Shown here: positions 45,028-54,192 of the stretch, piece by piece | Layout: each line of letters opens with the position of its first letter | How positions within the stretch are numbered: position 1 is the stretch's first letter | NCBI RefSeq assembly: GCF_023706045.1 | Contig: NZ_BQYL01000001.1 | Location: 1,054,001-1,118,000, forward strand | Length of the DNA: 64,000 nucleotides | Reading direction: 5' to 3' | Origin: Kangiella sp. TOML190 | GTDB taxonomy: Bacteria > Pseudomonadota > Gammaproteobacteria > Enterobacterales > Kangiellaceae | The notes under the pieces: generated by a model | Told to the model about the DNA's origin: nothing | Database searches by the model: none | What the model saw: only the letters and a program-made list of their open reading frames with translations | Translations under genes and position numbers: made by a program

Positions 45028-45804
45028 ATGAAGAAAATAATTCTCGGCAGCTTGCTGGGAATGGTAGTTTTGCTGGTCTTTATCGCCGTATTAGCCCCTG
45101 CCAAAACTATTGTTCCAATGCTCACCAAGCAGCTTCCAGCTTCAATAAAACCCATCCACATCAGCGGAATCGAAGGTTCTATCTGGAGTCCTAAATTTGC
45201 CAGTCTGGCAGTCAAAGGCTATCAGCTGGAGCGAGTATCTTTAGCTTTAAATCCTTTCTCGTTACTGTCGGGCAGTTTAAATACCCAGCTTCAAGTGCAA
45301 GATCCAAGCTTGCAGCTAACGGCTCAACTAAATGCTAACCAGCAAAGTTTATTAATCACGGATAGTGATTTTTCGTTGGATGCTTCTCGATTGGACCCTT
45401 TGATGCGCTTTCCAGTTAAAGGGCTTGCAGGAGAAATCGAAGGGCAAATTGAAGTATTTCAGCTAGCCGCTAATCAATTGATCGAGCAAGCTCAGGGTAA
45501 AGGTGTATGGCGAGATGCTATGCTGTATTATCTAGAACAATCTTTGCAACTAGGCGATATTCGATTCGAGCTTAGTAGCGATCAAGATCCTCAAAATCCG
45601 ACGCTAATCTTAACCATTGTTGATAACCAAGGGATGTTAGATTTAAAAGGGGATTTCAAGCTTTCCAGTCAGGGAGCTTATAAATTGGATTTAAGTATGT
45701 CAGAAGAGCTCCCCGAGCAAATCAAATCAGGGGTTCAAAATTTTGCCAAATTGGTTGATGGACGTTACCGCATCCAGTGGCAAGGTCAACTCACTAGAAA
45801 CTGA
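45028..45804 (+). CDS. gspN: Type II secretion protein GspN
   Basis: The 258-residue protein has an N-terminal membrane helix and an AsmA-like periplasmic domain with Gly-Ile-Glu-Gly-Ser-Ile-Trp-Ser and a Tyr-Arg-Ile-Gln-Trp-Gln-Gly-Gln ending. GspN is present only in some type II systems and its role is unclear. The gene is last in the gsp run, 2 bp before yrfG. Confidence 0.88.
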   Translation: MKKIILGSLLGMVVLLVFIAVLAPAKTIVPMLTKQLPASIKPIHISGIEGSIWSPKFASLAVKGYQLERVSLALNPFSLLSGSLNTQLQVQDPSLQLTAQLNANQQSLLITDSDFSLDASRLDPLMRFPVKGLAGEIEGQIEVFQLAANQLIEQAQGKGVWRDAMLYYLEQSLQLGDIRFELSSDQDPQNPTLILTIVDNQGMLDLKGDFKLSSQGAYKLDLSMSEELPEQIKSGVQNFAKLVDGRYRIQWQGQLTRN

Positions 45805-45806
45805 AT

Positions 45807-46472
45807 ATGAAATCTTATGATTGGTCAAAACTCGAAACGGTGCTACTTGATATGGATGGCACCTTGCTAGATTTGGCATTTGATAATTATTTTTGGTTGG
45901 AACTTATACCGCGAGAATATGCCAAAAAGCATCAATTAACGCAGCCGCAGGCAACAAGGTTTTTAAAAGATCTTTATCACAATCATTACGGTACCTTGAA
46001 TTGGTATTGCACTGATTTTTGGAGTGAGCAAATGCAATTGGATGTGGTTGCAATTAAAAGTCAGGTTGCGGAAAAGGTCGAATATCGAACGGGGACGCTA
46101 GAGTTTTTGAAGCAAGCCAAAGCCGATAATAAAAAGCTATACTTGGTAACTAATGCCCATCCAGATACCTTAAGAATTAAACTTGAGCGCAAAGATTTCT
46201 CGCCTTATTTTGATGAGTTGCTGTCTAGTCATGACACTGGCTATCCCAAAGAAAATATGAAATTTTGGAATTTTATTAAAAAACGCTGGTGCTTTAATTC
46301 GGCTTCTACATTATTTGTCGATGATAGCCCAACCATTTTACAAACCGCAAAATCATTCGGGATTGGCGCAGTTTATGGAGTCAGTCATCCCGATTCTAGT
46401 AAAGCACCAATCGAACACAGAGATTTTCCATTAGTGAATCGATTAACTGAGCTGCTAGAATACAGTAGATGA
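45807..46472 (+). CDS. yrfG: GMP/IMP nucleotidase (HAD family)
   Basis: The 221-residue protein has HAD motif I Leu-Leu-Asp-Met-Asp-Gly-Thr-Leu-Leu-Asp, the cap insert with Asn-Tyr-Phe-Trp, motif II Val-Thr-Asn-Ala-His-Pro and motif IV Phe-Val-Asp-Asp-Ser. YrfG hydrolyses purine nucleoside monophosphates. It is 2 bp after gspN and overlaps nudE by 4 bp, as in several relatives. Confidence 0.88.
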   Translation: MKSYDWSKLETVLLDMDGTLLDLAFDNYFWLELIPREYAKKHQLTQPQATRFLKDLYHNHYGTLNWYCTDFWSEQMQLDVVAIKSQVAEKVEYRTGTLEFLKQAKADNKKLYLVTNAHPDTLRIKLERKDFSPYFDELLSSHDTGYPKENMKFWNFIKKRWCFNSASTLFVDDSPTILQTAKSFGIGAVYGVSHPDSSKAPIEHRDFPLVNRLTELLEYSR

Positions 46473-47014
46473 AGAAAAGGCCTCTAATTAAAAGTAAAAA
46501 GACCATTGCTCAGACGCGAATTTTTGCGGTAGAAGAGTTGCAGATGCAATTCTCCAATGGCGAAGAGCGGATCTATGAACGCTTGAAGGCGGGAACTCAT
46601 GGCGCAGTAATGATTATTCCGGTTCTGGATGACGAACATTTTCTGCTGATTAAGGAGTATGCCGCTGGGGTTGAAAATTACGAGTTGGCATTTCCTAAAG
46701 GCTTGATCGAAACAGCTGAAGCGCCGGAGTTAGCGGCCAATCGTGAACTGCAAGAGGAGACTGGCTATGCCGCCAAGCAGTTAGATTTGCTCAAGCAGAT
46801 CAGCTTAGCTCCAGGCTATTTAAGTCATAAAATGTTTCTGGTGCTAGCACGAGATTTGTATGAATCGAGTCTTAAGGGCGACGAGCCGGAGCCAATCGAG
46901 GTAGTCAAATGGCGCTTTGACCAAATTGATCAGCTATTAGCGCATGAGGATTTTACCGAGGCTCGCTCGATCGCTGCTTTATATCTGTTGCAACGTTATC
47001 TGCAAATGGTATGA
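46469..47014 (+). CDS. nudE: ADP-compounds hydrolase NudE
   Basis: The 181-residue protein has a complete Nudix box: Gly, five residues, Glu, seven residues, Arg-Glu-Leu-Gln-Glu-Glu-Thr-Gly. The N-terminus has Phe-Ala-Val-Glu-Glu-Leu, and Gly-Tyr-Leu-Ser-His-Lys-Met matches the NudE group. It hydrolyses ADP-ribose, NADH and diadenosine compounds. It is the last gene of the gsp strand run. Confidence 0.9.
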   Translation: MKKRPLIKSKKTIAQTRIFAVEELQMQFSNGEERIYERLKAGTHGAVMIIPVLDDEHFLLIKEYAAGVENYELAFPKGLIETAEAPELAANRELQEETGYAAKQLDLLKQISLAPGYLSHKMFLVLARDLYESSLKGDEPEPIEVVKWRFDQIDQLLAHEDFTEARSIAALYLLQRYLQMV

Positions 47015-47043
47015 CAATCGTAAGCAAACTGTGAGCCTAAAGA

Positions 47044-48264
47044 CTATTGTTGCTTTTGATTTCCTTGCGGCTTTTCTGTGAGAAACTCCACCGCGGCAAC
47101 AACCTGATTATCAACTTTATAAGTTCTTTCGTCTTCTGCTAATGTACCTTCAAAAACTTCAAGCTCAACCTCTTGATCGGGGCTGATCCCTAGATCTTGG
47201 ATCGAACGATCGCTAGGCGTATAGTAAAGAGCGGTGGTAATTTTGACCCCGCCGCCGCCATGGATCGGATAGATAGTTTGCACCGAGCCTTTGCCATAAG
47301 ACTGAGTGCCCATAATGGTCGCTCTGTTATGATCTTGCAGTGCGCCAGCGACAATTTCCGAAGCAGAAGCCGAGACATTATTAATCAAAATAATCATGGG
47401 CCGGTTACGCAAAATATCGCCAGAAGTGGCATGGTACTCTTGATTAGAATCTTTTAAGCGGCCTTTAGTTGCGACAATTAAGCCCTTTTGCAAAAACAAA
47501 TCACTGACCGCTACCGCTGAATCTAAAATCCCGCCAGGATTATTGCGTAAGTCGAGAATAAACCCTTTGAGTGGCTTTTTGTTTTGTTTTTCCATTTTAG
47601 TAATGGCTTGGGTTAAATCCTTGGCTGAGCGAGTCTGGAACTCACCAATGCGGGCATAACCAATATCATTTTCAATAAGCTCGTAATTAACACTGGTGAA
47701 TTGAATGACCTTGCGCACCACAGTGAGATCTTTAGCTTGCGGCTCTTTATCCGATACCACGGTTAGAATCACTTTAGTATTCGGCAGGCCACGTAGCATA
47801 TTGCTGCCTTCTTCCACCGATAAACCTTCGGTAGTTTTGCCATCAATAGCGATGATTTTGTCATTAAGCTGCAAGCCAGCTTTTAACGCAGGCGAACTCT
47901 CGAACAAATAGCGCACATAGATAGCGTCTTCGGAATGTTCCGCGCGAATGCCAATACCAGCATATTCACCACGAGCAGACTCTTCTAGCTGTTCGAAGTT
48001 GCTGGAGTCCATGAAACGCGAATGTGGATCAAGGTTGCTTAGCATGCCCTTGATAGCATTGTCTAAGATTTCCTTGTCGCTGAGTTCTTTAACGTATACT
48101 TTTTTAATTTGCGCATACACATCCGTTAGGGTTACTAACTCGTCGAGCGGTAACTCTTCGATTCGCTCATCGGCGGTTTCGATTGTGTTTTGTTTGTGCT
48201 CGGCTTGCAACCCCATGCCCAATGAAGCTAACAAGAGTAACCAAGTCAATTGACGCTGTATCAT
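47044..48264 (-). CDS. S41-family C-terminal processing peptidase
   Basis: The 406-residue protein has a signal peptide, a PDZ domain (about 90-175: Gly-Ile-Gly-Ile-Arg, Ile-Ala-Ile-Asp-Gly-Lys) and an S41 catalytic domain with Leu-Asp-Leu-Arg-Asn-Asn-Pro-Gly-Gly, the nucleophile in Ser-Ala-Ser-Ala-Ser-Glu-Ile and the Lys in Tyr-Gly-Lys-Gly-Ser-Val-Gln. It cleaves periplasmic proteins at the C-terminus. It follows envC, a common pairing in cell-wall gene sets. Confidence 0.93.
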   Translation of the reverse strand: MIQRQLTWLLLLASLGMGLQAEHKQNTIETADERIEELPLDELVTLTDVYAQIKKVYVKELSDKEILDNAIKGMLSNLDPHSRFMDSSNFEQLEESARGEYAGIGIRAEHSEDAIYVRYLFESSPALKAGLQLNDKIIAIDGKTTEGLSVEEGSNMLRGLPNTKVILTVVSDKEPQAKDLTVVRKVIQFTSVNYELIENDIGYARIGEFQTRSAKDLTQAITKMEKQNKKPLKGFILDLRNNPGGILDSAVAVSDLFLQKGLIVATKGRLKDSNQEYHATSGDILRNRPMIILINNVSASASEIVAGALQDHNRATIMGTQSYGKGSVQTIYPIHGGGGVKITTALYYTPSDRSIQDLGISPDQEVELEVFEGTLAEDERTYKVDNQVVAAVEFLTEKPQGNQKQQ

Positions 48265-48292
48265 CTTTGCATTCCCATCCTAAACAATCGTC

Positions 48293-49435
48293 CTAGCGTT
48301 TGATCCAGTGTAACGGATTTTGCGGTTTTCCGTTATGACGAATTTCAAAATAAAGTCCTGAGCGCTGGAAGTTTGCGCTTTGACCAATGGTCGCTAAAGG
48401 CTCGCCAGCTTCAACAAAGTCGCCAACATTCTTTAGCAAGGCTTGGTTGTGCCCGTAGAGCGACAAATAGCCTTTGCCATGATCGATAATAGTGAGCAGT
48501 CCAAAGCCGCGTAACCAATCGGAAAATACTACTCGACCATGTTGTATCGCTTTGACTTGACTACCTTCTTGACTAGCAATAATGATACCATTCCAGCGCA
48601 AGCTAGAATCCAATTTGGCACTACCAAAGCGGTGCAAGATAGCGCCTTTTACGGGCCAAGAGAGCTTGCGTTTAAACTTGGCTAGACCACTGAGAGATTG
48701 CGGTGGACTGAAGTTTTTTAAGGTCTGCTCCAACTGTGTTAACAGTTGTTGTAACTCTTGCTCATTGCGCTTGAGCTTGCTTAATCGTTGGCTATTGCTG
48801 GAGTAATCTGCCTTAAGCGCGGTTAAAGCTTTTTGTTGAGCGACTTTTAATTGTCGCTGTTGTGCTTGTTGCGATTTTTGTTGAGCGCTTAGGGATTGCA
48901 GCTCTAGAATGCTTTGGTTAATTTCTGTTTCAATAGTTTCCAGTCGTTGCAGAGTTGTTTGTAGTGACCGAATATCCTCAACGCGAGCTTTATTCAAATA
49001 GTCATAATATTTCAGCATTCGGGAAATTTTTGCAGGATCTTCTTGGTTTAGCAGAAATTTAATATATTCCTGACTGCCAGAGCGGCGAGCGCTTCGGAGC
49101 TGATTTGCCAGTAATCTTTTTTGCGCTTGGCTGGCTTGTTGTTTTCGCAGTTGTTCCTTTTTAAGCTGAGTGAGCTTTTGTTGTCGTGTTTTGATCTCGC
49201 GATTAGTTTGGGTTAAAGCCTTGGTTGCTGCTGATAAGGCTTTGTCGGCTTTGGCTAGCGATTTTTCAGTGGTGGATTGCTGTTGACGATTTTTATTCAG
49301 CTCGTTTTGTACCGATTGGATCGCTTGCTTGAGTTCTTTGAGTTCTTGCTCGGCCTTTTTTTTATCGAAAGCATGACTGCTGCTGGTAAAAACCAGCAGC
49401 ATAAAAAAAACGCAAGTAAGAAGTTTTTGTGTCAA
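48293..49435 (-). CDS. envC: EnvC-like murein hydrolase activator
   Basis: The 380-residue protein has a signal peptide, a long coiled-coil (about 24-245, rich in Gln, Lys and Leu) and a C-terminal M23/LytM domain. In the LytM domain the usual first metal-ligand His is replaced (Leu-Arg-Trp-Asn-Gly), as in EnvC, so it is probably not an enzyme but an activator of amidases at the division site. Other residues are kept (Tyr-Gly-His-Asn and Phe-Glu-Ile-Arg-His). It lies between gpmI and the ctp-type protease on the same strand. Confidence 0.88.
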   Translation of the reverse strand: MTQKLLTCVFFMLLVFTSSSHAFDKKKAEQELKELKQAIQSVQNELNKNRQQQSTTEKSLAKADKALSAATKALTQTNREIKTRQQKLTQLKKEQLRKQQASQAQKRLLANQLRSARRSGSQEYIKFLLNQEDPAKISRMLKYYDYLNKARVEDIRSLQTTLQRLETIETEINQSILELQSLSAQQKSQQAQQRQLKVAQQKALTALKADYSSNSQRLSKLKRNEQELQQLLTQLEQTLKNFSPPQSLSGLAKFKRKLSWPVKGAILHRFGSAKLDSSLRWNGIIIASQEGSQVKAIQHGRVVFSDWLRGFGLLTIIDHGKGYLSLYGHNQALLKNVGDFVEAGEPLATIGQSANFQRSGLYFEIRHNGKPQNPLHWIKR

Positions 49436-49448
49436 GTTTGAATCAAGC

Positions 49449-50984
49449 TTATTGTAATTTAAAGATAGGTCGCCCAGTCATTTCAGCAGGAATCGGCAGC
49501 CCCATCAAGTCCAACATAGTCGGCGCTAGATCGGAAAGAACACCATCACTGACCTGTACTTGCGCTTTGCGTCCGATATACAGCAACGGCACTGGCTCGC
49601 TGGTGTGGGCGGTATGCGCTTGTCCAGTGGAAGCATCCGCCATCTTTTCCGCATTGCCATGATCGGCGGTTAATAAAGCTTCACCACCAACTTTTTCTAA
49701 AGCACTGACGATACGGCCAATACAATCGTCCAAAGCCTCAATGGCCTTGACAGTAGCGGCAAAATTACCGGTGTGGCCCACCATATCGGGATTCGCAAAA
49801 TTACAAATAATCACATCGTGGCTTTGGTTCTCTATGACCTCAACCAACTTATCGGTGACTACCGCAGCATTCATTTCGGGCTGCAAATCATAGGTTGCCA
49901 CATTCGGCGAGGGGATCAGTTCCCGCTCTTCACCTTCGAACGGCTGCTCCACGCCGCCATTAAAGAAGAAGGTAACATGAGCATATTTTTCCGTTTCGGC
50001 AATCCGCAATTGAGTTTTGCCCAGTTTTTGCAAATGTTCGCCAAGTACATTGCTCATGCTGATCGGCGCAAAGGCCACGCTGCTTTCAATATCGGCAGCA
50101 TATTGGGTTAGCATGACAAAGTCACTTAGCACAGGGCGAGCTTTGCGCTCAAAAGCTTGAAAGTCGCTATCGACAAAGGCGCGGGTTAATTGGCGCGCTC
50201 GGTCAGCGCGGTAATTCATAAAAATTACGCTATCGTCATTGGAAATAGGTGCGGCTTCACCAATGATAGTGGTTTTTACAAACTCGTCATTTTCGCCACG
50301 CTCATAAGCGGCGTCGAGCGCTTCTAATGCAGAATCATATTGATAGTCTGCTTGGCCTTGAGTGAGCATATTGTAGACACTTTCAACTCGATCCCAGCGA
50401 TTATCGCGATCCATGGCGTAATAGCGCCCTGTCAAAGCGACAATTCGACCGACTCCTATGTCTTTGCAAACGGCTTCTAGACGCTCAATACTCGGCTGGG
50501 CTGAGCGTGGCGGCATATCGCGGCCGTCCAAACAGGCGTGGATATAAACTTGATTGGCACCTCTTTGCTTGGCGAGCTTAATTGCGGCATGGAAATGTTC
50601 TTCATGGCTATGAACGCCGCCGGGGGAAAGCAAACCCATCAGGTGAACGGCGCTATTGTTAGCAACTGCTTTATCGATGGCGTTGATCAAAACCTCATTC
50701 TCAAAAAAATCTCCGTCTTGAATCGCTTTGCTGATCCGAGTGTAATCTTGATAAACCACGCGGCCAGCACCAAGGTTTAGATGACCTACTTCGGAGTTGC
50801 CCATTTGCCCATCGGGTAAACCAACATCGACGCCGGAACCGGAAATGAGGGTTTTAGAGTATTGCGACCAGTACTTATCCCAGTTTGGAGTTTTAGCCGC
50901 CATAATGGCGTTGTCTTGCGGATCTTCTGAGTAGCCCCAACCGTCAAGAATGATCAGAGCCATGGGTTTTACCGATTGTGTCAT
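49449..50984 (-). CDS. gpmI: 2,3-bisphosphoglycerate-independent phosphoglycerate mutase
   Basis: ATG 50984 (Met-Thr-Gln-Ser-Val) gives 511 residues, the family length. Visible motifs are Leu-Ile-Ile-Leu-Asp-Gly-Trp-Gly, the catalytic Ser in [14 protein letters not shown], His-Ala-Cys-Leu-Asp-Gly-Arg-Asp and Thr-Ala-Asp-His-Gly-Asn-Ala-Glu. It interconverts 2- and 3-phosphoglycerate in glycolysis and needs manganese. It is first in a gpmI-envC-ctp run. Confidence 0.96.
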   Translation of the reverse strand: MTQSVKPMALIILDGWGYSEDPQDNAIMAAKTPNWDKYWSQYSKTLISGSGVDVGLPDGQMGNSEVGHLNLGAGRVVYQDYTRISKAIQDGDFFENEVLINAIDKAVANNSAVHLMGLLSPGGVHSHEEHFHAAIKLAKQRGANQVYIHACLDGRDMPPRSAQPSIERLEAVCKDIGVGRIVALTGRYYAMDRDNRWDRVESVYNMLTQGQADYQYDSALEALDAAYERGENDEFVKTTIIGEAAPISNDDSVIFMNYRADRARQLTRAFVDSDFQAFERKARPVLSDFVMLTQYAADIESSVAFAPISMSNVLGEHLQKLGKTQLRIAETEKYAHVTFFFNGGVEQPFEGEERELIPSPNVATYDLQPEMNAAVVTDKLVEVIENQSHDVIICNFANPDMVGHTGNFAATVKAIEALDDCIGRIVSALEKVGGEALLTADHGNAEKMADASTGQAHTAHTSEPVPLLYIGRKAQVQVSDGVLSDLAPTMLDLMGLPIPAEMTGRPIFKLQ

Positions 50985-51112
50985 GGGTATGCTTGCTTGA
51001 TTAAAAGTGCGCCTATTGTACCTTTTGTGCAAAAACTAGGCTAGAGCTCGATTTGTCGTTAAGTTGCGAGCAGAGTTTGAACCCAGTTAAATAATTGGTA
51101 ACACAAAACTTA

Positions 51113-51142
51113 TTGAAATTGTTAATGAAATCCCCATATTAT
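51113..51142 (+). promoter_or_regulatory. candidate sigma-70 promoter of qmcA-nfeD
   Basis: TTGAAA (51113-51118) and TATTAT (51137-51142) are spaced by 18 bp and lie about 40 bp before the qmcA start. Confidence 0.5.
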
Positions 51143-51183
51143 ATTAAGATAATTCGTGTTGAATAACTATAAAGGGGAAACTG

Positions 51184-52092
51184 ATGGAAGTTATTATTGG
51201 TATTGTTGCGCTGGTCATTGTTGGGATTTTCTTAGGTGTCAAAACCGTTTCTCAGGGGTATGAATATACGGTCGAGCGATTCGGCAAATTGAAAAAAGTA
51301 TTGCCGCCTGGCTTACACATCATTGTTCCTATCATCGACAAAATTGGTGCTAAAGTGAATATGATGGAGCAGGTTTTGGATATTCCTGCCCAGCAAGTCA
51401 TTTCACAAGATAACGCTACCGTGACCATTGATGCGGTCTGCTTCTATCAAGTGGTGGATTCGGTTAAAGCAACCTATGAGGTTAATCAGCTGCACCGCGC
51501 GATGCAAAATCTGGTCATGACCAACATTCGTACCGTTTTGGGTTCGATGGATCTGGATTGGATGTTATCCAAGCGTGATGAAATTAATGCGCGTATTTTG
51601 ACCATTGTTGACGAAGCAACTAATCCTTGGGGCGTTAAAGTTACGCGTATCGAGATTAAAGATATTTTGCCGCCACGCGATCTGGTAGATGCGATGGCGC
51701 GTCAGATGAAGGCCGAGCGTGTTAAGCGGGCGCAAATCCTCGAAGCGGAAGGTCAAAAGCAATCGGAAGTATTAGAAGCGGAAGGTCAAAAGCAGTCGCA
51801 AATTCTAAAAGCCGAAGGTGAGCGTGAAGCGGCTTTCCGTGAAGCTGAGGCACGTGAGCGGTTAGCAGAAGCTGAAGCTAACGCAACGCAAATGGTCTCA
51901 AAAGCTATTGCCGAAGGTAATATACAGGCGATTAACTACTTCGTAGCACAAAAGTACGTAGATGCGTTGGGCCAGATTGCCACTTCGGATAATCAAAAAG
52001 TCTTGATGATGCCGTTGGAAGCTTCCTCGGTGATTGGTTCAGTAGCGGGCATTGCCGAATTGGCGAAAGAAGCTTTTGATAAAAAAGCCTAG
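51184..52092 (+). CDS. qmcA: SPFH/Band 7 membrane protein QmcA
   Basis: The ATG is preceded by AAAGGGGAAACTG. The 302-residue protein has one N-terminal membrane helix, an SPFH domain (about 22-180: [10 protein letters not shown], Leu-Pro-Pro-Gly-Leu-His) and a coiled C-terminal part with two near-identical Leu-Glu-Ala-Glu-Gly-Gln-Lys-Gln-Ser repeats. Such proteins form oligomeric membrane scaffolds that interact with FtsH-type proteases in relatives. It pairs with nfeD 34 bp downstream. Confidence 0.92.
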   Translation: MEVIIGIVALVIVGIFLGVKTVSQGYEYTVERFGKLKKVLPPGLHIIVPIIDKIGAKVNMMEQVLDIPAQQVISQDNATVTIDAVCFYQVVDSVKATYEVNQLHRAMQNLVMTNIRTVLGSMDLDWMLSKRDEINARILTIVDEATNPWGVKVTRIEIKDILPPRDLVDAMARQMKAERVKRAQILEAEGQKQSEVLEAEGQKQSQILKAEGEREAAFREAEARERLAEAEANATQMVSKAIAEGNIQAINYFVAQKYVDALGQIATSDNQKVLMMPLEASSVIGSVAGIAELAKEAFDKKA

Positions 52093-52126
52093 TGATCGAA
52101 ACGATCGTAATTAAAGAGGAGTCACT

Positions 52127-52579
52127 ATGGAATTTTTAATGCAGATGGAATATTGGCATTGGCTGGTTTTAGGCTTGGTGCTGTTAATTCTGGAAATGTT
52201 TGCCCCGGGCGCTATTTTGTTGTGGTTTGGTGTTGCCGGTTTGATAGTGGGTATTCTACAGCTGGTTTTTGGTGAGTTGATTTCACCGCAAATTCAGTGG
52301 CTGATATTCTCAGTCTTGTCAGTGGCGAGTATTATCCTTTGGAAATCCTATGCTAAGAAGCACAAAATTGATGTTCGCGACGAAAACGATACGCTAAACC
52401 AGCGGGGTAAAGCCTTGATTGGTAAGGAGTTTATTTTAAGCAAAGCGATTATTAATGGCGTTGGAAAGGCCAAAGTTGGCGATACTCACTGGCGGGTGTT
52501 AGGCCCTGATACGGCGGTGCAAGCGCGAGTCAAGGTGGTGGGCTTTGAGGGCGCTAGCCTAAAGGTTGAACCTGTTTAG
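52127..52579 (+). CDS. NfeD-family membrane protein
   Basis: The 150-residue protein has three membrane helices (about 11-75) and a C-terminal OB-fold (about 90-150, with Leu-Ile-Gly-Lys-Glu, Gly-Lys-Ala-Lys-Val-Gly-Asp-Thr-x-Trp and Val-Lys-Val-Val-Gly-Phe-Glu-Gly). This is the short NfeD type that is regularly encoded with an SPFH protein. It probably supports QmcA function at the membrane. Confidence 0.9.
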   Translation: MEFLMQMEYWHWLVLGLVLLILEMFAPGAILLWFGVAGLIVGILQLVFGELISPQIQWLIFSVLSVASIILWKSYAKKHKIDVRDENDTLNQRGKALIGKEFILSKAIINGVGKAKVGDTHWRVLGPDTAVQARVKVVGFEGASLKVEPV

Positions 52580-52652
52580 CTTGTTGCTTGAAGCTAGTCT
52601 TAGCTTAATTGAAGGATAGGCTTCTAGCCAGAGTCATTCAAAAGTAAGCTCT

Positions 52653-52684
52653 AAAAAGGCAAATCGAAAGGTTTGCCTTTTTTA
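52653..52684 (+). terminator. rho-independent terminator after nfeD
   Basis: An 11-bp stem (AAAAAGGCAAA / TTTGCCTTTTT) with an 8-nt loop is followed by a T-rich tract, about 75 bp after nfeD. Confidence 0.85.
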
Positions 52685-52865
52685 TTTATCAAGTGCTTAC
52701 CATCAGGTCTGGGTTGAAAGCTTTTATTGAGCTGTCTTTTAGGGCTTTTAACGCTTGAAACACTAGGTTTAGGGACGCATTTATGTATAATGCTCTATCT
52801 TATTTACGCATTCCCAGATGACCTTTGTGGTAGCGACTAATCCATAAACCACTACCCAATTTATT

Positions 52866-53291
52866 ATGGAACAATTAACAGAGTTTTTTACCAATCATTT
52901 TCTTTTAGGCGGCGCTTGGCTACTGGTGGCGATTTTATTGATCATCAGCTATATTCAAACTGCCATGAGCGGCTCGCAAGCCTTAACTCCTTTGATGGCG
53001 AGCGAAGTGGTCAATCGCCAAGACGGTAAGCTGGTAGATCTGCGCGCCATTGCCGACTATAACAAGGGGCATATTCCCGGCTCGATCAATATTCCTTTTA
53101 CCAAGCTAAAAGATAGCGTCAAAGAGCTTGAAAAGTACCAAGACAACCCCATGATTATGGTCTGTAACACCGGAATGCAGGCAGGCTCAGCTTCGACTTT
53201 GTTGCGCGGTCAAGGCTTTAAGCAGGTGCATAAGCTTAAAGGCGGGATCCAGTCTTGGGTTGCAGATAATTTGCCTTTAAATAAAGGTTAG
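52866..53291 (+). CDS. Membrane-anchored rhodanese-like protein
   Basis: The 141-residue protein has an N-terminal membrane helix (about 13-31) and a rhodanese domain with Leu-Val-Asp-Leu-Arg, Gly-His-Ile-Pro-Gly-Ser-Ile-Asn-Ile-Pro and the catalytic loop Cys-Asn-Thr-Gly-Met-Gln-Ala-Gly-Ser. It resembles YibN, which is encoded upstream of grxC and secB in other gammaproteobacteria. It may transfer sulfur or act as a membrane adaptor. Confidence 0.9.
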   Translation: MEQLTEFFTNHFLLGGAWLLVAILLIISYIQTAMSGSQALTPLMASEVVNRQDGKLVDLRAIADYNKGHIPGSINIPFTKLKDSVKELEKYQDNPMIMVCNTGMQAGSASTLLRGQGFKQVHKLKGGIQSWVADNLPLNKG

Positions 53292-53316
53292 TTTTAGCAA
53301 CTAGCGTTGGAAGTCC

Positions 53317-53604
53317 ATGAGTCAACAAGAGAACCGCAAGCCGCAAGCAGACATCGTGATTTATACTAAAAGTTATTGCCCTTTTTGTATTCGCGCTAAA
53401 CACTTGCTGGATTCATTAGCGCTTAGCTATCAAGAAATTTCGGTTGATGGTAAGCCTGAATTGCAAAACGAAATGGCGCAAATGGCCGGCGCGCGGACGG
53501 TACCGCAAATTTTTGTGGATCAGAAACCGATTGGTGGTAATGATGATTTGCAGGCGCTATATCGTGCCAATAAATTAGACGCGCTGGTTTATCCGACGTC
53601 ATAA
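53317..53604 (+). CDS. grxC: Glutaredoxin 3
   Basis: The 95-residue protein has the active site Cys-Pro-Phe-Cys (Cys21 and Cys24), the cis-Pro segment Thr-Val-Pro-Gln-Ile-Phe-Val and the glutathione-binding Gly-Gly-Asn-Asp-Asp-Leu. It reduces disulfides with glutathione in the cytoplasm. It lies between the rhodanese gene and secB. Confidence 0.95.
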   Translation: MSQQENRKPQADIVIYTKSYCPFCIRAKHLLDSLALSYQEISVDGKPELQNEMAQMAGARTVPQIFVDQKPIGGNDDLQALYRANKLDALVYPTS

Positions 53605-53659
53605 CCCAGCTTCCGAATCCAATAGTCAATTTTAAATTTTAAAGATAAGAGAGAGAACA

Positions 53660-54175
53660 ATGGCAGAGAATGATCAAATCCAAAATAATCAGGAACAAGC
53701 GGTAGAAACTCCTGACGGTGTGCAGCTTAATATCCAAACGATTTACGCTAAAGACATTTCGTTTGAGACGCCTAATTCACCACAAATCTTCTTGGAAGAA
53801 TATAAGCCTGACATCAACATCAACTTGGGCAACAACGCCAAAGATTTGGAAAACGATGCCTTTGAAGTGGATTTACAAGTTACCGTAACGTCTAAAGTTG
53901 GCGAGAAAACGGCTTATATTGCTGAAGTAAAATACGGCGGCGTATTTACCGTTAAAGGTTTAGACGAAGCGACTCGCAATCGTGTATTGCGCACTTTCTG
54001 CCCTGAACAATTATTCCCGTATGTACGTGAAGCGGTTTCGGAAACCATTGCTCGCGGCGGTTTCCCACGTTTTGTATTACAACCGATTAACTTTAATGCT
54101 TTGTATGAGCAAGCGATGCAGCAAGCTCAGCAACAGCAAGCACAAGCTGGCCAGCCAGCCGAAGGTCAAGCTTAA
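53660..54175 (+). CDS. secB: Protein-export chaperone SecB
   Basis: An AGAGAGAAC site precedes the ATG. The 171-residue protein has the SecB core (Ile-Tyr-Ala-Lys-Asp-Ile-Ser-Phe-Glu-Thr-Pro-Asn, Cys-Pro-Glu-Gln-Leu-Phe-Pro-Tyr-Val-Arg-Glu, Gly-Gly-Phe-Pro) and a Gln/Ala-rich tail. It keeps precursors unfolded and delivers them to SecA. The secB-gpsA order is classical. Confidence 0.96.
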   Translation: MAENDQIQNNQEQAVETPDGVQLNIQTIYAKDISFETPNSPQIFLEEYKPDININLGNNAKDLENDAFEVDLQVTVTSKVGEKTAYIAEVKYGGVFTVKGLDEATRNRVLRTFCPEQLFPYVREAVSETIARGGFPRFVLQPINFNALYEQAMQQAQQQQAQAGQPAEGQA

Positions 54176-54192
54176 TCGTTGCTCGAGACTCC

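Noticed and set aside
48293-49435. An active M23 endopeptidase
   Set aside because: The first metal-ligand His of the LytM site is replaced, as in EnvC, so an activator role fits better.
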